This document shows positions 1 to 8,847 of a DNA stretch of 47,519 bases, piece by piece. The position numbers were made by a program, and so were the translations under genes. Each line of letters begins with the position of its first letter. Within the stretch, counting starts at the first letter, position 1. Source of the DNA: JABWBJ01 sp036507855 (GTDB lineage: Bacteria; Gemmatimonadota; Gemmatimonadetes; Gemmatimonadales; Gemmatimonadaceae); NCBI GenBank assembly GCA_036507855.1, contig DATCIJ010000063.1, forward strand, positions 1 through 47,519, read 5' to 3'. Under the pieces are notes generated by a model, which did not search any database, was not told the DNA's origin, and worked only from the letters and a program-made list of their open reading frames with translations.

Positions 1-780
1 GCGAGCTTGAGATAGCGATTCCCGTCCCGCGACCGCTTGTGCCGCCGGCTCGCCGCGGAGTCGTTGGCGCCGGGCACGAGGCGACAATACGAATGGAACT
101 GGCGCACGGTGGGGAACCGTCCGATGTCGTCGATTTCGAGAAGCAGCAGATAGGCGACCATCGCTCCGATTCCCGGGATCCAGACGAGCCGCTGCGCCTC
201 GGGGGTCGGGAGCACTCGATCGCGCAGCTCGTGTTCGAGGCGGCGAATCTGGGTCTTCAGCAGCGCGTGTTGCTCGGCGTGCAGCGCCGCCTGGAGGCGC
301 GGCCGTTCGGGCAGCTCCGCCGGCGTCGGGACGTTGTCCTTCTCGAGGAGCGCGCCGATACTGCGCTGGCACCTGAGCACCCGACTCACCAGGACCAGGC
401 GGGCGCGGAGCACCCACGCGGGTCTCGCGAAGCGCGGGGCTGATCATGTGCGCCTCCGGAATCAGGTCGACCCGCAGGAGTTGTGCGAGGGTCGCGGCAT
501 CGACCGCGTCGGTCTTCACTTTCGCGTAGCTGATCGCCTTCAGATACTTGGCGTGCCCGAGCCGGAGATCAATCCCCTGGGGCACCAGCAGATCCAGGAG
601 CCAGTACCACATCCCCGTGCACTCGACCACGGCCCGGTGGGGCCCGGGGAGCGCCTGGAAGTAGGTGGTCAGTGCCCGGCGCTGCGTGGGCAGGTTGGCC
701 GTCCGCACGACGGCACCGTCGGCGTCGAGCGTGTGGATGGCGACGGAGCGCTTGTGAAGATCGATCCCGGAAAACAACAT
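1..780 (-). pseudogene. IS110-family transposase, frameshifted and truncated by the window edge
   Basis: DEDD/serine transposase of IS110 elements. From ATG at 780 the frame encodes the RuvC-like N-terminus: GIDLHKRSVAIHTLD supplies the first Asp, HRAVVECTG the Glu, and KTDAVDAATLAQLL the C-terminal Asp pair. At about position 423, after ...PALRE, one extra base shifts the frame. The homologous reading continues in the next frame as PAWVLRARLVLVS and then the C-terminal Tnp domain (WIPGIGAMVAYLLLLEIDD, then GANDSAASRRHKR with the candidate catalytic serine). Neither frame alone gives a complete protein. The defect could be a true inactivating insertion, an assembly error or, less likely, a programmed shift; no slippery sequence is evident. 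The gene continues past base 1. Confidence 0.85.
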
Positions 781-841
781 GGATACTCCCGGCGAGAAGT
801 ACCGACGAGGATGCTGTCGTTAGGGCTCGTTGGGAATATCA
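1..841 (-). mobile_element. IS110-family insertion sequence, partial (runs off left edge)
   Basis: One end of an IS110-family element. It contains a transposase read leftward from 780 and about 60 bp of non-coding end (781 to about 841) before native sequence resumes in the adjacent exported-protein gene. The inner boundary is inferred: the neighbour's reading frame is convincing up to codon 843-845 and then becomes IS-like. IS110 elements lack classical terminal inverted repeats and encode a bridge RNA in their longer non-coding end. The non-coding end upstream of the transposase is short here, so the guide RNA would be expected at the other end, beyond position 1, as in the IS1111 subgroup. 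That is inference. Confidence 0.75.
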
Positions 842-2132
842 AGGTTTTCAGTGGCTTCTTCTTGGCGGCCGGGAACAGCACGTTGTTCAGGATCAGCCGG
901 TAGCCGGTCGAACTCGGGTGCAGCGAAAGGTCCGTCGGTGCCGCACCGATGTTGTGCTGCGGATCTTCGGGATCATGCCCGCCGAGGAACGTCCACGAGC
1001 CCTTCCCGTAGTCGCCGTGAATGTACTTCACCCAGGGAGCGCCCTCTTCGCTGGCCATCACCACTACGCCGGGCTTCAGCGTCTGCTTCGTGAAGCTCGT
1101 CGTGACTCCATAGAAGTCGGGAATCACCTGCCGGTGATTCTGAACGAGCATGCTGGCCACCGGATCGAACTTGGCCGAGAACCCGAACAGCGAGAACTGG
1201 CCTAACGGCTGCCGGCGTCCGGTCACGTTCACCTGGTGCCCGTCGATGTCGCTCATCGAGTTCACGAACGCGTTCTGCTCGATGTGCACGTTGGTGAACG
1301 CGAAATCGCGACTCCAGTCCATCCGCTGGTCGGCGTTGTCGTCGATTGGCGTCCCGTCGGCAAAGCTCCCCGCGATATCCACATTGTGCGCGGCGATCGC
1401 CAGGCCAAGCGTTTCCGTGGCACCGCACATCGCAAACAGAAAGCCGCCCTGCTCGACGTACTGCCGCATCTTCTCCGCCACGGCCTTCTTGAGTGCCGGG
1501 ATGGTCGGGTAGCCCAGGCGTTTCGCGGCGGAGAGTCCGCGATCCCGCTGGTCCACGAACCAGGGGGCGTCGCGGAACCCCAGATACAGCTTGTTCAACT
1601 GGCCGGTGAAGTCCTCGTGATGAAGGTGCAACCAGTCGTATTTCGTCAGGTCGCCGGCAATCACCTCGTCATCCCAGACCGCGGTGTACTCGATGCCAGC
1701 ATACTGCAGCGCAAGCGTCACCGCGTCGTCCCATGGCGGAGCCTTCGGCGGCGTGTAGATCGCGATCTTCGGCGCCCGTTCCAGCGCCACGGCGTCCATG
1801 TTGCTCCCGGCGATCTCGGCGCGGATCGCCGTCAGGCGGCCGTTGTCGATGGGCTCGAAGGCGATGCCGTCCAGCGCGGCGCGCCGGCGCATCTCCTGAA
1901 TGTCCGGCAGCAGGAACGATCCGCCGCGGAAGTTCAGGAACCACTCGCTTTTGTGTCCGTCGCGCAGCGCGTTGAAGATGAGGCCGTACGCCTTCAGGTG
2001 GTTCGTCTGCCGATCGTCCATCGGAATGAGCAGGTGCTGCGCGGGCAGAGCGCGCGCGACCACCGTGCCGCCGATGACGGCAGCGACTATCCATCTCAGT
2101 GTCCCGGTCATTCGACTGTTGCTGACAATCAT
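669..2132 (-). CDS. Exported protein of the family often mislabelled 'asparagine synthetase B'; 3' end altered by the IS insertion
   Basis: The start at 2132 has a GAGGGA stretch just upstream. A second Met at 2111 begins the signal-peptide core (TGTLRWIVAAVIGGTVVARALPAQ). The mature part opens with LLIPMDDRQTNHLKAYG and has RGGSFLLPD, GGFLFAMCGATETL and GGHDPEDPQH segments. The overall form recalls glutamine-amidotransferase/ThuA-like folds, but I see no N-terminal Cys nucleophile and no SGGxDS PP-loop of true asparagine synthetase, so no enzymatic call is made. The native protein probably ended near AAKKKPLKT (codon 843-845). The last 57 codons (669-842) come from the IS and read across the transposase in another frame. 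It is last in the rsmI-DUF4159-DUF4175-TPR set, 14 nt after the TPR gene. Confidence 0.6.
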   Translation of the reverse strand: MIVSNSRMTGTLRWIVAAVIGGTVVARALPAQHLLIPMDDRQTNHLKAYGLIFNALRDGHKSEWFLNFRGGSFLLPDIQEMRRRAALDGIAFEPIDNGRLTAIRAEIAGSNMDAVALERAPKIAIYTPPKAPPWDDAVTLALQYAGIEYTAVWDDEVIAGDLTKYDWLHLHHEDFTGQLNKLYLGFRDAPWFVDQRDRGLSAAKRLGYPTIPALKKAVAEKMRQYVEQGGFLFAMCGATETLGLAIAAHNVDIAGSFADGTPIDDNADQRMDWSRDFAFTNVHIEQNAFVNSMSDIDGHQVNVTGRRQPLGQFSLFGFSAKFDPVASMLVQNHRQVIPDFYGVTTSFTKQTLKPGVVVMASEEGAPWVKYIHGDYGKGSWTFLGGHDPEDPQHNIGAAPTDLSLHPSSTGYRLILNNVLFPAAKKKPLKTLIFPTSPNDSILVGTSRREYPCCFPGSIFTSAPSPSTRSTPTVPSCGRPTCPRSAGH

Positions 2133-2146
2133 CGTTCCCTCGGCGC

Positions 2147-3862
2147 TCAGCGCACAGCGCTCGGCGCTGGGGGTACAGTTCCCTTCGCCAATTCAAGTTC
2201 TCGCCGCGCCTGCGGCACCAGCGCGCTCTGCGGATAAGTCAGTATCAGGTGCTCGAGGCGTGCAATGGCCGCCGCACCCTTCCCCTGGTGTCGCAGAACC
2301 TTCGCCCACTCGAGATCCGCTTCGGCGGCCTCTGGCGACTGTGCATGCGACGTGATGAGGCCATCCCAGATCTCCTCGCTTCGCGCCGAATCGCTGGTTG
2401 AGCGATAGAGACGAGCGGCGATTGCCAGCAGGAGCGGCGACGCGTCCACCACGTCTTTCGCTGTCGATTCGAATTCCGACGCCGCGGCCGACGTGTCGCT
2501 CCGCGCCAACGCAAGAAACGCGCGGCCTATTCCCTCAGAACGCTCATCGCGCGTTCGCGCGAGCACTGAGAGCGCCAGTACGGCGTCGCGGGACACCTCA
2601 TCCAGCCGGCGTAACCCGGTGCGCGCTGACTTGAGGTCGCCGTCGTACAACGCCATCCACGCCGCGATGCGCTCGTCCGATTCCTCGCCGCCTCGCGTCA
2701 GTGTCGCCCGCGCTCGCGCCACGTCGCCCATTCGCACCCACGCCCAGGCCACCGCCCGCACCGCGTCGCCTCGCGTTACCGGGTCGAACGTGCTCCCTCG
2801 CTCGGTCAAAAGGGAATCCGCCGCGCCGGCGCGGCCCAGCTGGCCCAGCGCGCGCAAGCGAACCAGGGCCATCGTACCCGCGTGCGAGGTATCGCGCCAC
2901 GAGGCCAGGGAGTCGGCCCAGGCCAGGGCCGATGCCGGCTCACCGCCCTGCAGCGACGCGGTTGCGGCGCGCACGACCAGACTCGCCTGACGCCGGCTGC
3001 CCAGAGCCGCCGCATAGGCATCGCGAGCCACCAGCCACGACTCCCGTTCCTCGGCATCCGCCGCGAACTGCAACCAGGCCTCGACCACCGAATCGGTGGG
3101 CGTCAGCACGCGCAGCACGTTCCATGCTTCCCGCGCCGAGCTCCAGCGCATCTCCAATCCGGAGAGAATCCGCCGAATCGCCAGGTCCTTCGGATCGGCA
3201 TCGAGGATCGCGCGGATCGTATCGCGCGCTACGCCGTTCGCGGCGCCAAGCACGAAGACCGCCGACGCCTCCAGGTACGGGGCGTACGCCATTGCCTGAC
3301 GCCAATTCGTGGCCGACGACTCCCACATGCCTAACGCGCCCTTCAGCTCGGCCAGCTCCGCCGCCACCAGCCGGCCGCCGCCCAGCCGCTGCATCGCGAA
3401 CGTGAGCACCGTGTCGGCGGTGCGGGTCAATCCGGCGTCCAGCAGGAGTCGCGCGTATTCCCGGAACGGCGTCGGTTCTCCGGGAACGGCGTTCACCCAA
3501 TGCTCGAAGGCCAGGCGCGCGGCATCGGCGCGGTGCGCATTGGTAAGCGTGCGGAGCTGGATCGTGCGCGCGACGGGATCGCGCGGCCGCTTCAACAGGA
3601 CACTGTCGATGATGAACAACAGCGTGTCGGTGTTCCCCGCTTCGGCAACACAGCGTTCGAGGCCGAACAGCGCACCCGCCGGGTCGTCAGTGGCACCCAG
3701 CGCCTGCCTGAACAGCGGAATCGCGTCGCGGCATTTCCCTGTGCCCTCCAGGTCCAATGCCCGCGAAAGCGCCGCACCCTCGGCGTCCTGTGCACTGCCG
3801 GTTTGAGCCGCGACGACGCCGAGGAGCAGAAGGAGGAGGCCGAGCCTACGGCCGCTGGCCAT
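2147..3862 (-). CDS. Exported tetratricopeptide-type repeat protein
   Basis: 571 residues from ATG 3862, which lies 17 bp inside the end of the DUF4175 gene. This start gives a good signal peptide (ASGRRLGLLLLLLGVVAAQTGSAQ); the longer open frame upstream only shadows DUF4175. The rest is Ala/Leu/Arg-rich helical repeat sequence (for example CRDAIPLFRQALGATDDPAGALFGLERC and a C-terminal YRSTSDSARSEEIWDGL...LEHLILTYPQSALVPQA unit), typical of TPR/YbgF-like solenoids of the periplasm. It is probably translationally coupled to DUF4175 and may scaffold the envelope proteins encoded beside it. No catalytic motif is seen and the function is unknown. Confidence 0.75.
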   Translation of the reverse strand: MASGRRLGLLLLLLGVVAAQTGSAQDAEGAALSRALDLEGTGKCRDAIPLFRQALGATDDPAGALFGLERCVAEAGNTDTLLFIIDSVLLKRPRDPVARTIQLRTLTNAHRADAARLAFEHWVNAVPGEPTPFREYARLLLDAGLTRTADTVLTFAMQRLGGGRLVAAELAELKGALGMWESSATNWRQAMAYAPYLEASAVFVLGAANGVARDTIRAILDADPKDLAIRRILSGLEMRWSSAREAWNVLRVLTPTDSVVEAWLQFAADAEERESWLVARDAYAAALGSRRQASLVVRAATASLQGGEPASALAWADSLASWRDTSHAGTMALVRLRALGQLGRAGAADSLLTERGSTFDPVTRGDAVRAVAWAWVRMGDVARARATLTRGGEESDERIAAWMALYDGDLKSARTGLRRLDEVSRDAVLALSVLARTRDERSEGIGRAFLALARSDTSAAASEFESTAKDVVDASPLLLAIAARLYRSTSDSARSEEIWDGLITSHAQSPEAAEADLEWAKVLRHQGKGAAAIARLEHLILTYPQSALVPQARRELELAKGTVPPAPSAVR

Positions 3863-6800
3863 TGATCCTCTTGAAGTACTCGAGCACGATCCGCCGCTCG
3901 TCAGGCGTGAGTCCGCGCAGCTCGTTCCAGGTCGGAGCCTGGAAGCGAGTGGCGGAGCGCCCCGACGCCGAGCTGGTTTGCGGCGTGAAGACATCCGTGC
4001 CCGTCCACGATTTCGCCTCGCGCTTGCCGGTGTCCTCGCGCTCTTCTTCCTCCAGGAGACGGCCAGCGTCCAGCATCTTCCGGAAGAGCCGCTGCTGCCG
4101 CTCGACAACCGCGGGATCCAGCTGCGCCGCCTCCAGCGCCGCCGCGATCTGGCGTGCCTCCTTCGCCAGCTCCTCGGCCCGACCGGTGGCGTCGCGGTCA
4201 CCAACGTCATCGAGCTTGGCGGCCACGTCACGCTGTTGCCGCGCCAGCTGACGCGACTCCTGCTGCGCGCGAGCATCCGTCTGATTGCCCATGCGCGGCA
4301 GCAACGACTGAGCCGCGGAGTTCAGGGACGACTGCTGCTGCGCCATCTCCTGCAACTGCTTCAGCATCTCCGCGAACCCCGTCGCTGAACTCGACTCCGA
4401 GGCGCGTTCCCGATCGCGCACAAGTGAGGCAGCCGCGCCGTTCAGGGACTCGGACGCATCCTTCATGGACTGCGCGATCTGCGTGGCGTTCGTGGACGAT
4501 CGCGTCTGCTGCGTGGCGTCCTCGACGCGCTTGCGGGCGTCGGCCACGGAGCGAAGGGAACGTTCCGTGAGCAACGACGAGCGCTGTGCCGCGTCCTGGA
4601 GCCTCTGCGCCGACTTCTCGACGCCCTGCTGCAGCGAGCCCTGTTGCGACCGCAGCGACTCGGGTGAAGCGCCCTTGCGGGCCTGCTGCTCCAGCCTTTC
4701 CTGCTCGCGCGCCAGCTGGATCATCTCCTGGATGGACCGGTCCAGCTCCGTGGTGAGCTCCTGCTTCCACTCCGATACCTGCTGCTCGCGGGCCTTCGAG
4801 AGTTCGCGCGCTGCCTCGTCCATGGCCGCCGCTGCCTGACGAGCCGCGTCTTCTGTCGACTGCTCGCGACGCCCGCCCTGCTGGCCAGGCTGTGGTTGCC
4901 CCTGGCGTCCCTCCCCACCCTGTCTGCCTTGCTGGCCCTGTTGACCCTGCTGCTGTTGACCGCCCTGCTGTTGCTGCCCCTGTTGCTGCTGGCCACCCTG
5001 GCGTCCCTGCTGTCCGCCCTGCTGTTGCTGCTGGCTCATCTGCGCTTTCTGAGCGCTGTCACGCTGCGCCGCGCTTTTCTGCTGCTCGGTCTGCTGAGCG
5101 GCGCGCTCCATGGCCTGGGCCGATTCCTGCATGCGCCGCTCCGCTTCATTGACGCGCTCGGTGCCCGCTTCGGCCTTCTGCTGCTGGAGGCGCTCCTGGA
5201 GCTGCTTCACTTCCTCGGCCAGGTCACGCGTGCGCTCCGCCATTTCCTTCGCGGCTTGCTGGGCTTCGGCTCGATTCTCGGCCTTGTCCGCGCGCGCCAG
5301 CGAATCGGCGATCTGCCGCTGCCGCTGCGCCAGCTCCTTCGCTTCGTCAGTCAACGTGCTCATTGAGCCTTCGACCGCGGCACGCTTCAACATCTCAACG
5401 CTCTTTTCGAGCTGTTCTCTCAAGCGCTGTTGCTGTTGCGCCAGGTCGGCCATCGCCTTGCGCGCATCCTCCGGAGACAGTTGCTGCGAGGCCTGTTCGA
5501 GCTTCCGCAGTTGTTCGGCGAGTTCGGGAGTCAATGCATCGCGTAACAGCTTCTGCGCTTCCTCGAGCTGCCGCTGAAGCGCGCTATCCAGCGCCCCCGC
5601 TTCCTGCAGTTGCCGCTCGAGCTGCTGCGCCGACGACTGGAGCTGCTCCATCCGATCGGCCAGCTCCCGCTGCTCACGAGCCAGCGCCTTGGCCTGCTCG
5701 GCGGACTCGTAGCTCATCTGCTTGTCGTTGCGTTGGCGCGCAGCCTCCTGCGTCCGCTGCTGCAGCTGCTTCTGCGCGGCAGCCGTAGCGGTCGCGCGGG
5801 AGACCGCCGTGTCAGCCGCGTCGCGGATGGCATCGCGCTGTTCGCTCAGCGTGGGAAGCCTGACGACCAGCTCCTGGCTTTCACCGGTCAGTGCCCACGG
5901 TGAACCATCGGTCGCCGCGGCAACCACGTGCAGCGCATCGCCCGGCCGCAGTGCGTCCGTCCTGAGCGGCGTTTCGCCCGACCACTGGCCATCGTTGTTG
6001 GCGGGATGCCGGCGTTCCGGCAGGTCCTTGCGTGTTCCGCGCCCATCGACGATCCACGAGCGCACGGCCACCGAGATGATGCCGTGGTCGTCCGTGGCCA
6101 TGACCGAGACCGAGAGGCTGTCACCGGCAATGACGGTGGTGTCGCCTCCGGGCGAAAGGATCTCGACATGCGGCGCCGAATCCGGGACGACTTCGATTTC
6201 CAGAGCGGGCGGGACATCCGAGATGGGTCCGGTCCGGCCGATCGCTCCCCATTCGTAGCGACCCGTCACGGTCGGCACCGGGCCTGAAAACCGCAGCCCT
6301 TCGGGGCGAAGGATCAGGGTGGTGGCACCGCGCGTCAGGGTGACTTCGCGCAACTCGGTTGACGACGTGCCCTCGACCGTAAGCCTTGTGCCCTGCGGCA
6401 CACGCACCGGCTCGCCTAACGGGATCAGCTCCTGTTGGCGGCCGAGGTAGCCGGAGAACTGCGCCCGGATGTTCACCTCGCCGATGAACGGACGCTCCAC
6501 CACGCGAACGACAGCGGTGTCGCTCAGTGCCCGACCATCCGTTGCGTACAGGGTGAGGTCGGCATCCAGCGGTTCCAGCCGAGCCGTGGCCACGCCCTCG
6601 ATGACGGGAATGGTCACCGTGCGCCATGTCGCGCCCGTGCGGCGATGCGCGAGCGTCACCTCGCGGCGTCCTGGCGCCCGGACCGTTACCGAGATCCGTT
6701 CTCCGCGCAACACCGATCCCGGAAGCGAATCGACACGCACGCCCTCGAGCAACGTCCCGCTCCACGCACGAAGGGGGTGCAGCAGCGCCGCCCAGCCATC

Positions 6801-7298
6801 AGGCGCGGTCGCGGTTCCCGCCACCAGCGCGGCAACGCCGGTGGCGGCGGCGACGGCACCGATGCCCACCCATCGGAACATCCGGCGCCTGAGCGTGGGA
6901 GCCAGCGGCTTCTGCCCGAATTCTCCAAGGCGGCGAGCCATCGACTCGGCGCCGAGTCGGCCCAGTGACCCGGTCGCCGCCACTTCCATGGTGCCGCGAA
7001 TGGACCCGTCCCTCAGCGCGCGCTCGCGCTCGATCTGACCCGCTACACCGGGTAGCGTCGCCATCCGCGTGCGGAGAACAGACAGGATGCGAACACCGGC
7101 AACTATCAGCGCGAGCGCGGCAGCCCACAGCAGGAGAGGCATCGGCCGCGGCAACGCCAGCCAACGCGCCGAGCCAAGGATGAGTGCCCCGCCCGCGAGC
7201 AGGGCGCCGAGAGCGCCCAGCAACAGCGTGACCCCCGACGCATTCAGGAGGCGCGCCAGCGCTCGACGTTCCCGCTCGATCAGTTCTAAGAGACTCAT
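3846..7298 (-). CDS. DUF4175-family membrane protein with long coiled coil and Q/G-rich tract
   Basis: 1150 residues. Two N-terminal transmembrane helices (about residues 22-42 and 53-72) and a third at about 143-166 are followed by a beta-rich region to about 450 (for example HVEILSPGGDTTVIAGDSL). Then come several hundred residues of Gln/Glu/Ala/Arg-rich coiled coil. A low-complexity GQQ/GGQQ tract (about residues 752-806, DNA about 4880-5040) interrupts the coil. The arrangement matches the DUF4175 family, which is commonly next to DUF4159. The start codon overlaps the DUF4159 stop (ATGA, 7295-7298), so the two are coupled. Function is unknown; an envelope-spanning mechanical or scaffold role is only inferred. 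Confidence 0.8.
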   Translation of the reverse strand: MSLLELIERERRALARLLNASGVTLLLGALGALLAGGALILGSARWLALPRPMPLLLWAAALALIVAGVRILSVLRTRMATLPGVAGQIERERALRDGSIRGTMEVAATGSLGRLGAESMARRLGEFGQKPLAPTLRRRMFRWVGIGAVAAATGVAALVAGTATAPDGWAALLHPLRAWSGTLLEGVRVDSLPGSVLRGERISVTVRAPGRREVTLAHRRTGATWRTVTIPVIEGVATARLEPLDADLTLYATDGRALSDTAVVRVVERPFIGEVNIRAQFSGYLGRQQELIPLGEPVRVPQGTRLTVEGTSSTELREVTLTRGATTLILRPEGLRFSGPVPTVTGRYEWGAIGRTGPISDVPPALEIEVVPDSAPHVEILSPGGDTTVIAGDSLSVSVMATDDHGIISVAVRSWIVDGRGTRKDLPERRHPANNDGQWSGETPLRTDALRPGDALHVVAAATDGSPWALTGESQELVVRLPTLSEQRDAIRDAADTAVSRATATAAAQKQLQQRTQEAARQRNDKQMSYESAEQAKALAREQRELADRMEQLQSSAQQLERQLQEAGALDSALQRQLEEAQKLLRDALTPELAEQLRKLEQASQQLSPEDARKAMADLAQQQQRLREQLEKSVEMLKRAAVEGSMSTLTDEAKELAQRQRQIADSLARADKAENRAEAQQAAKEMAERTRDLAEEVKQLQERLQQQKAEAGTERVNEAERRMQESAQAMERAAQQTEQQKSAAQRDSAQKAQMSQQQQQGGQQGRQGGQQQQGQQQQGGQQQQGQQGQQGRQGGEGRQGQPQPGQQGGRREQSTEDAARQAAAAMDEAARELSKAREQQVSEWKQELTTELDRSIQEMIQLAREQERLEQQARKGASPESLRSQQGSLQQGVEKSAQRLQDAAQRSSLLTERSLRSVADARKRVEDATQQTRSSTNATQIAQSMKDASESLNGAAASLVRDRERASESSSATGFAEMLKQLQEMAQQQSSLNSAAQSLLPRMGNQTDARAQQESRQLARQQRDVAAKLDDVGDRDATGRAEELAKEARQIAAALEAAQLDPAVVERQQRLFRKMLDAGRLLEEEEREDTGKREAKSWTGTDVFTPQTSSASGRSATRFQAPTWNELRGLTPDERRIVLEYFKRINGQRP

Positions 7299-7969
7299 GT
7301 GCCCGGTCGACTGGTTACGGCATAGACGAACAGGTTTACGCCCATGCGTAGCGCCGCCTCATGCAAGGCCGGAGGATCATTGTACGTACCCGGATCCTCC
7401 CAACCATTCCCAAGATCGCTCTCGAAGCTGTAGAACACGGCCAGGCGAGTTCCAATGAAGATCCCGAAGCCACGCGCCGGCTTGCCGTCATGCTCGTGGA
7501 CCTTGGGAATCCCTGCCGGAAAGTCGTACACGATATGATAGACCGGGTGCGTCAGTGGCACATCCACCAAGGGACGATCCGGGAAGACACGCGCGATTTC
7601 GCGCCGGAAACTCTCGTCCAGCCCGTAGTTGTCGTCGACGTGGAGGAAGCCGCCGCGATTCAGGTATTCGCGAAGACGCAGCACTTCGGCGTCCGAAAAC
7701 TTGATGACGCCATGCCCGGTCACGTGGAGAAACGGATGGTCCCAGAGTCGATCGTCCTTGAGACTGACCCGAGCCTCAGTTGGCTCGACCTTCAGGCTCG
7801 TTCTCTCGTTGATCGCCTTCAGAAGATTCGGAATGCTGGACGGATTCGCATACCAATCGCCGCCGCCGTCGTACTGTAGACGCGCAATGGTCAGGTTCGC
7901 CGCGGGAGCGGGGCCGAACGAGGTGAGCGTCAGCGCCAGAAGCGCTGCTGCGGGACGAAGCGGCGTCAT
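7295..7969 (-). CDS. DUF4159-family exported protein
   Basis: 224 residues. An N-terminal signal peptide (about residues 1-24, PAAALLALTLTSFGPAPAA) is followed by a compact DUF4159 domain: RLQYDGGGDWYANPSSIPNL, HVTGHGVIKFSDAEVLRLR, GGFLHVDDNYGLD and a C-terminal GWEDPGTYNDPP segment. The family has a glutamine-amidotransferase-like flavodoxin fold and no proven activity. Here it is coupled by ATGA overlaps to rsmI upstream (7966-7969) and DUF4175 downstream (7295-7298), so one transcript should make all of them. The His/Asp-rich VHEHDGKPARGFGIFIGTR stretch could bind a ligand; this is speculative. Confidence 0.85.
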   Translation of the reverse strand: MTPLRPAAALLALTLTSFGPAPAANLTIARLQYDGGGDWYANPSSIPNLLKAINERTSLKVEPTEARVSLKDDRLWDHPFLHVTGHGVIKFSDAEVLRLREYLNRGGFLHVDDNYGLDESFRREIARVFPDRPLVDVPLTHPVYHIVYDFPAGIPKVHEHDGKPARGFGIFIGTRLAVFYSFESDLGNGWEDPGTYNDPPALHEAALRMGVNLFVYAVTSRPGT

Positions 7970-8832
7970 GACTTCACCGCCATCCGGTACACCGCGTTCC
8001 GGGAGACGCCGGTCTCGGACGAGACCTGCGCCGCCGCATCCCTGGCCGAGAGCCCGGCCTCACGCAAAGCTCTCACGCGACTCTGCAACTCTTCCTCATT
8101 GAATGGCTTAGGCTCAGCCCCTGCAAGTAGAATGACAACCTCGCCACGCGGTGGACTGTCGGCGTAGTACGCAGCGAGTTCCTCGACCGTTCCGTCGCGA
8201 AACTCCTCGAAGATCTTGGTCAGCTCACGTGCAACCACGCACCGCCTTCCGGGTGAGCCAGCGGCCGCCAGTTCCTGAAGGGTAGCGGCAACGCGTCCTG
8301 GAGCTTCGTACAGCACGGCCGTGTGCGGGAGCGTGCCGAGGAGGGCGATGGCGTCGCGACGCTCGCGTCCGGTCCTGGGCAGAAAGCCGAAGAACGTGAA
8401 CCGCGTGGTATCGAGACCCGCCGCGGACAAAGCGGCCGTGAGCGCCGAGGCTCCCGGCACCGGCGAGACCCGGAATCCGGCGGCTCGCACCGCCTGCACC
8501 AGCCGGCTCCCGGGGTCGGAGATGAGCGGCGTTCCAGCGTCGGTGACAATCGCGACGCTCTTTCGACTTCGAAGCTGCTCGATGACACGTGGAACTGTGC
8601 GCGACTCGTTGTGCGCGTGCGAGGCAACCATCCTCGTCTTGATACCGAAGTGATCGAGCAGGACGCGTGTCTTCCGCGTGTCCTCGGCGAGCACCAGGTC
8701 TGCTGATCGCAGTGTCTCGATCGCGCGCTGCGTCATGTCGCCGAGGTTGCCGATGGGAGTGGCCACGATGAACAGCGTCCCCTCCCCCTCCCCCTCCTTG
8801 TCCGCACTGGATCCGGCTGACGGCCGAACCAT
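7966..8832 (-). CDS. rsmI: 16S rRNA (cytidine(1402)-2'-O)-methyltransferase
   Basis: 288 residues of the tetrapyrrole-methylase fold. TLFIVATPIGNLGDMTQRA lies at the N-terminus, followed by LAEDTRKTRVLLDHFGI, VTDAGTPLISDPG and PGASALTAALSAAG, all hallmarks of RsmI, which 2'-O-methylates C1402 of 16S rRNA using AdoMet. The C-terminal 45 residues form the usual small helical domain (GLSARDAAAQVSSETGVSRNAVYRM). The assigned start at 8832 lies 15 nt after the trxA stop without a clear Shine-Dalgarno. The first ~17 codons are unconserved and include a purine tract encoding GEGEG, so the true start could be slightly downstream. It heads the DUF4159/DUF4175/TPR set by an ATGA overlap. Confidence 0.95.
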   Translation of the reverse strand: MVRPSAGSSADKEGEGEGTLFIVATPIGNLGDMTQRAIETLRSADLVLAEDTRKTRVLLDHFGIKTRMVASHAHNESRTVPRVIEQLRSRKSVAIVTDAGTPLISDPGSRLVQAVRAAGFRVSPVPGASALTAALSAAGLDTTRFTFFGFLPRTGRERRDAIALLGTLPHTAVLYEAPGRVAATLQELAAAGSPGRRCVVARELTKIFEEFRDGTVEELAAYYADSPPRGEVVILLAGAEPKPFNEEELQSRVRALREAGLSARDAAAQVSSETGVSRNAVYRMAVKS

Positions 8833-8847
8833 TTCAGGTGCGGACCG

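Noticed and set aside
669..2132. Functional asparagine synthetase
   Set aside because: No glutaminase Cys at the N-terminus and no SGGxDS ATP loop; the family name is a known type of automatic mislabelling.
4880..5040. Member of the heptamer repeat family inside the DUF4175 gene
   Set aside because: The repetition is in phase with Gln/Gly codons (3-bp based), not 7-bp periodic, so it is protein low complexity.
8783..8805. Purine tract near the rsmI start as a regulatory quadruplex
   Set aside because: It encodes GEGEG in frame and has too few separate G3 runs for a firm call; it may only act as a Shine-Dalgarno-like stretch for a downstream start.
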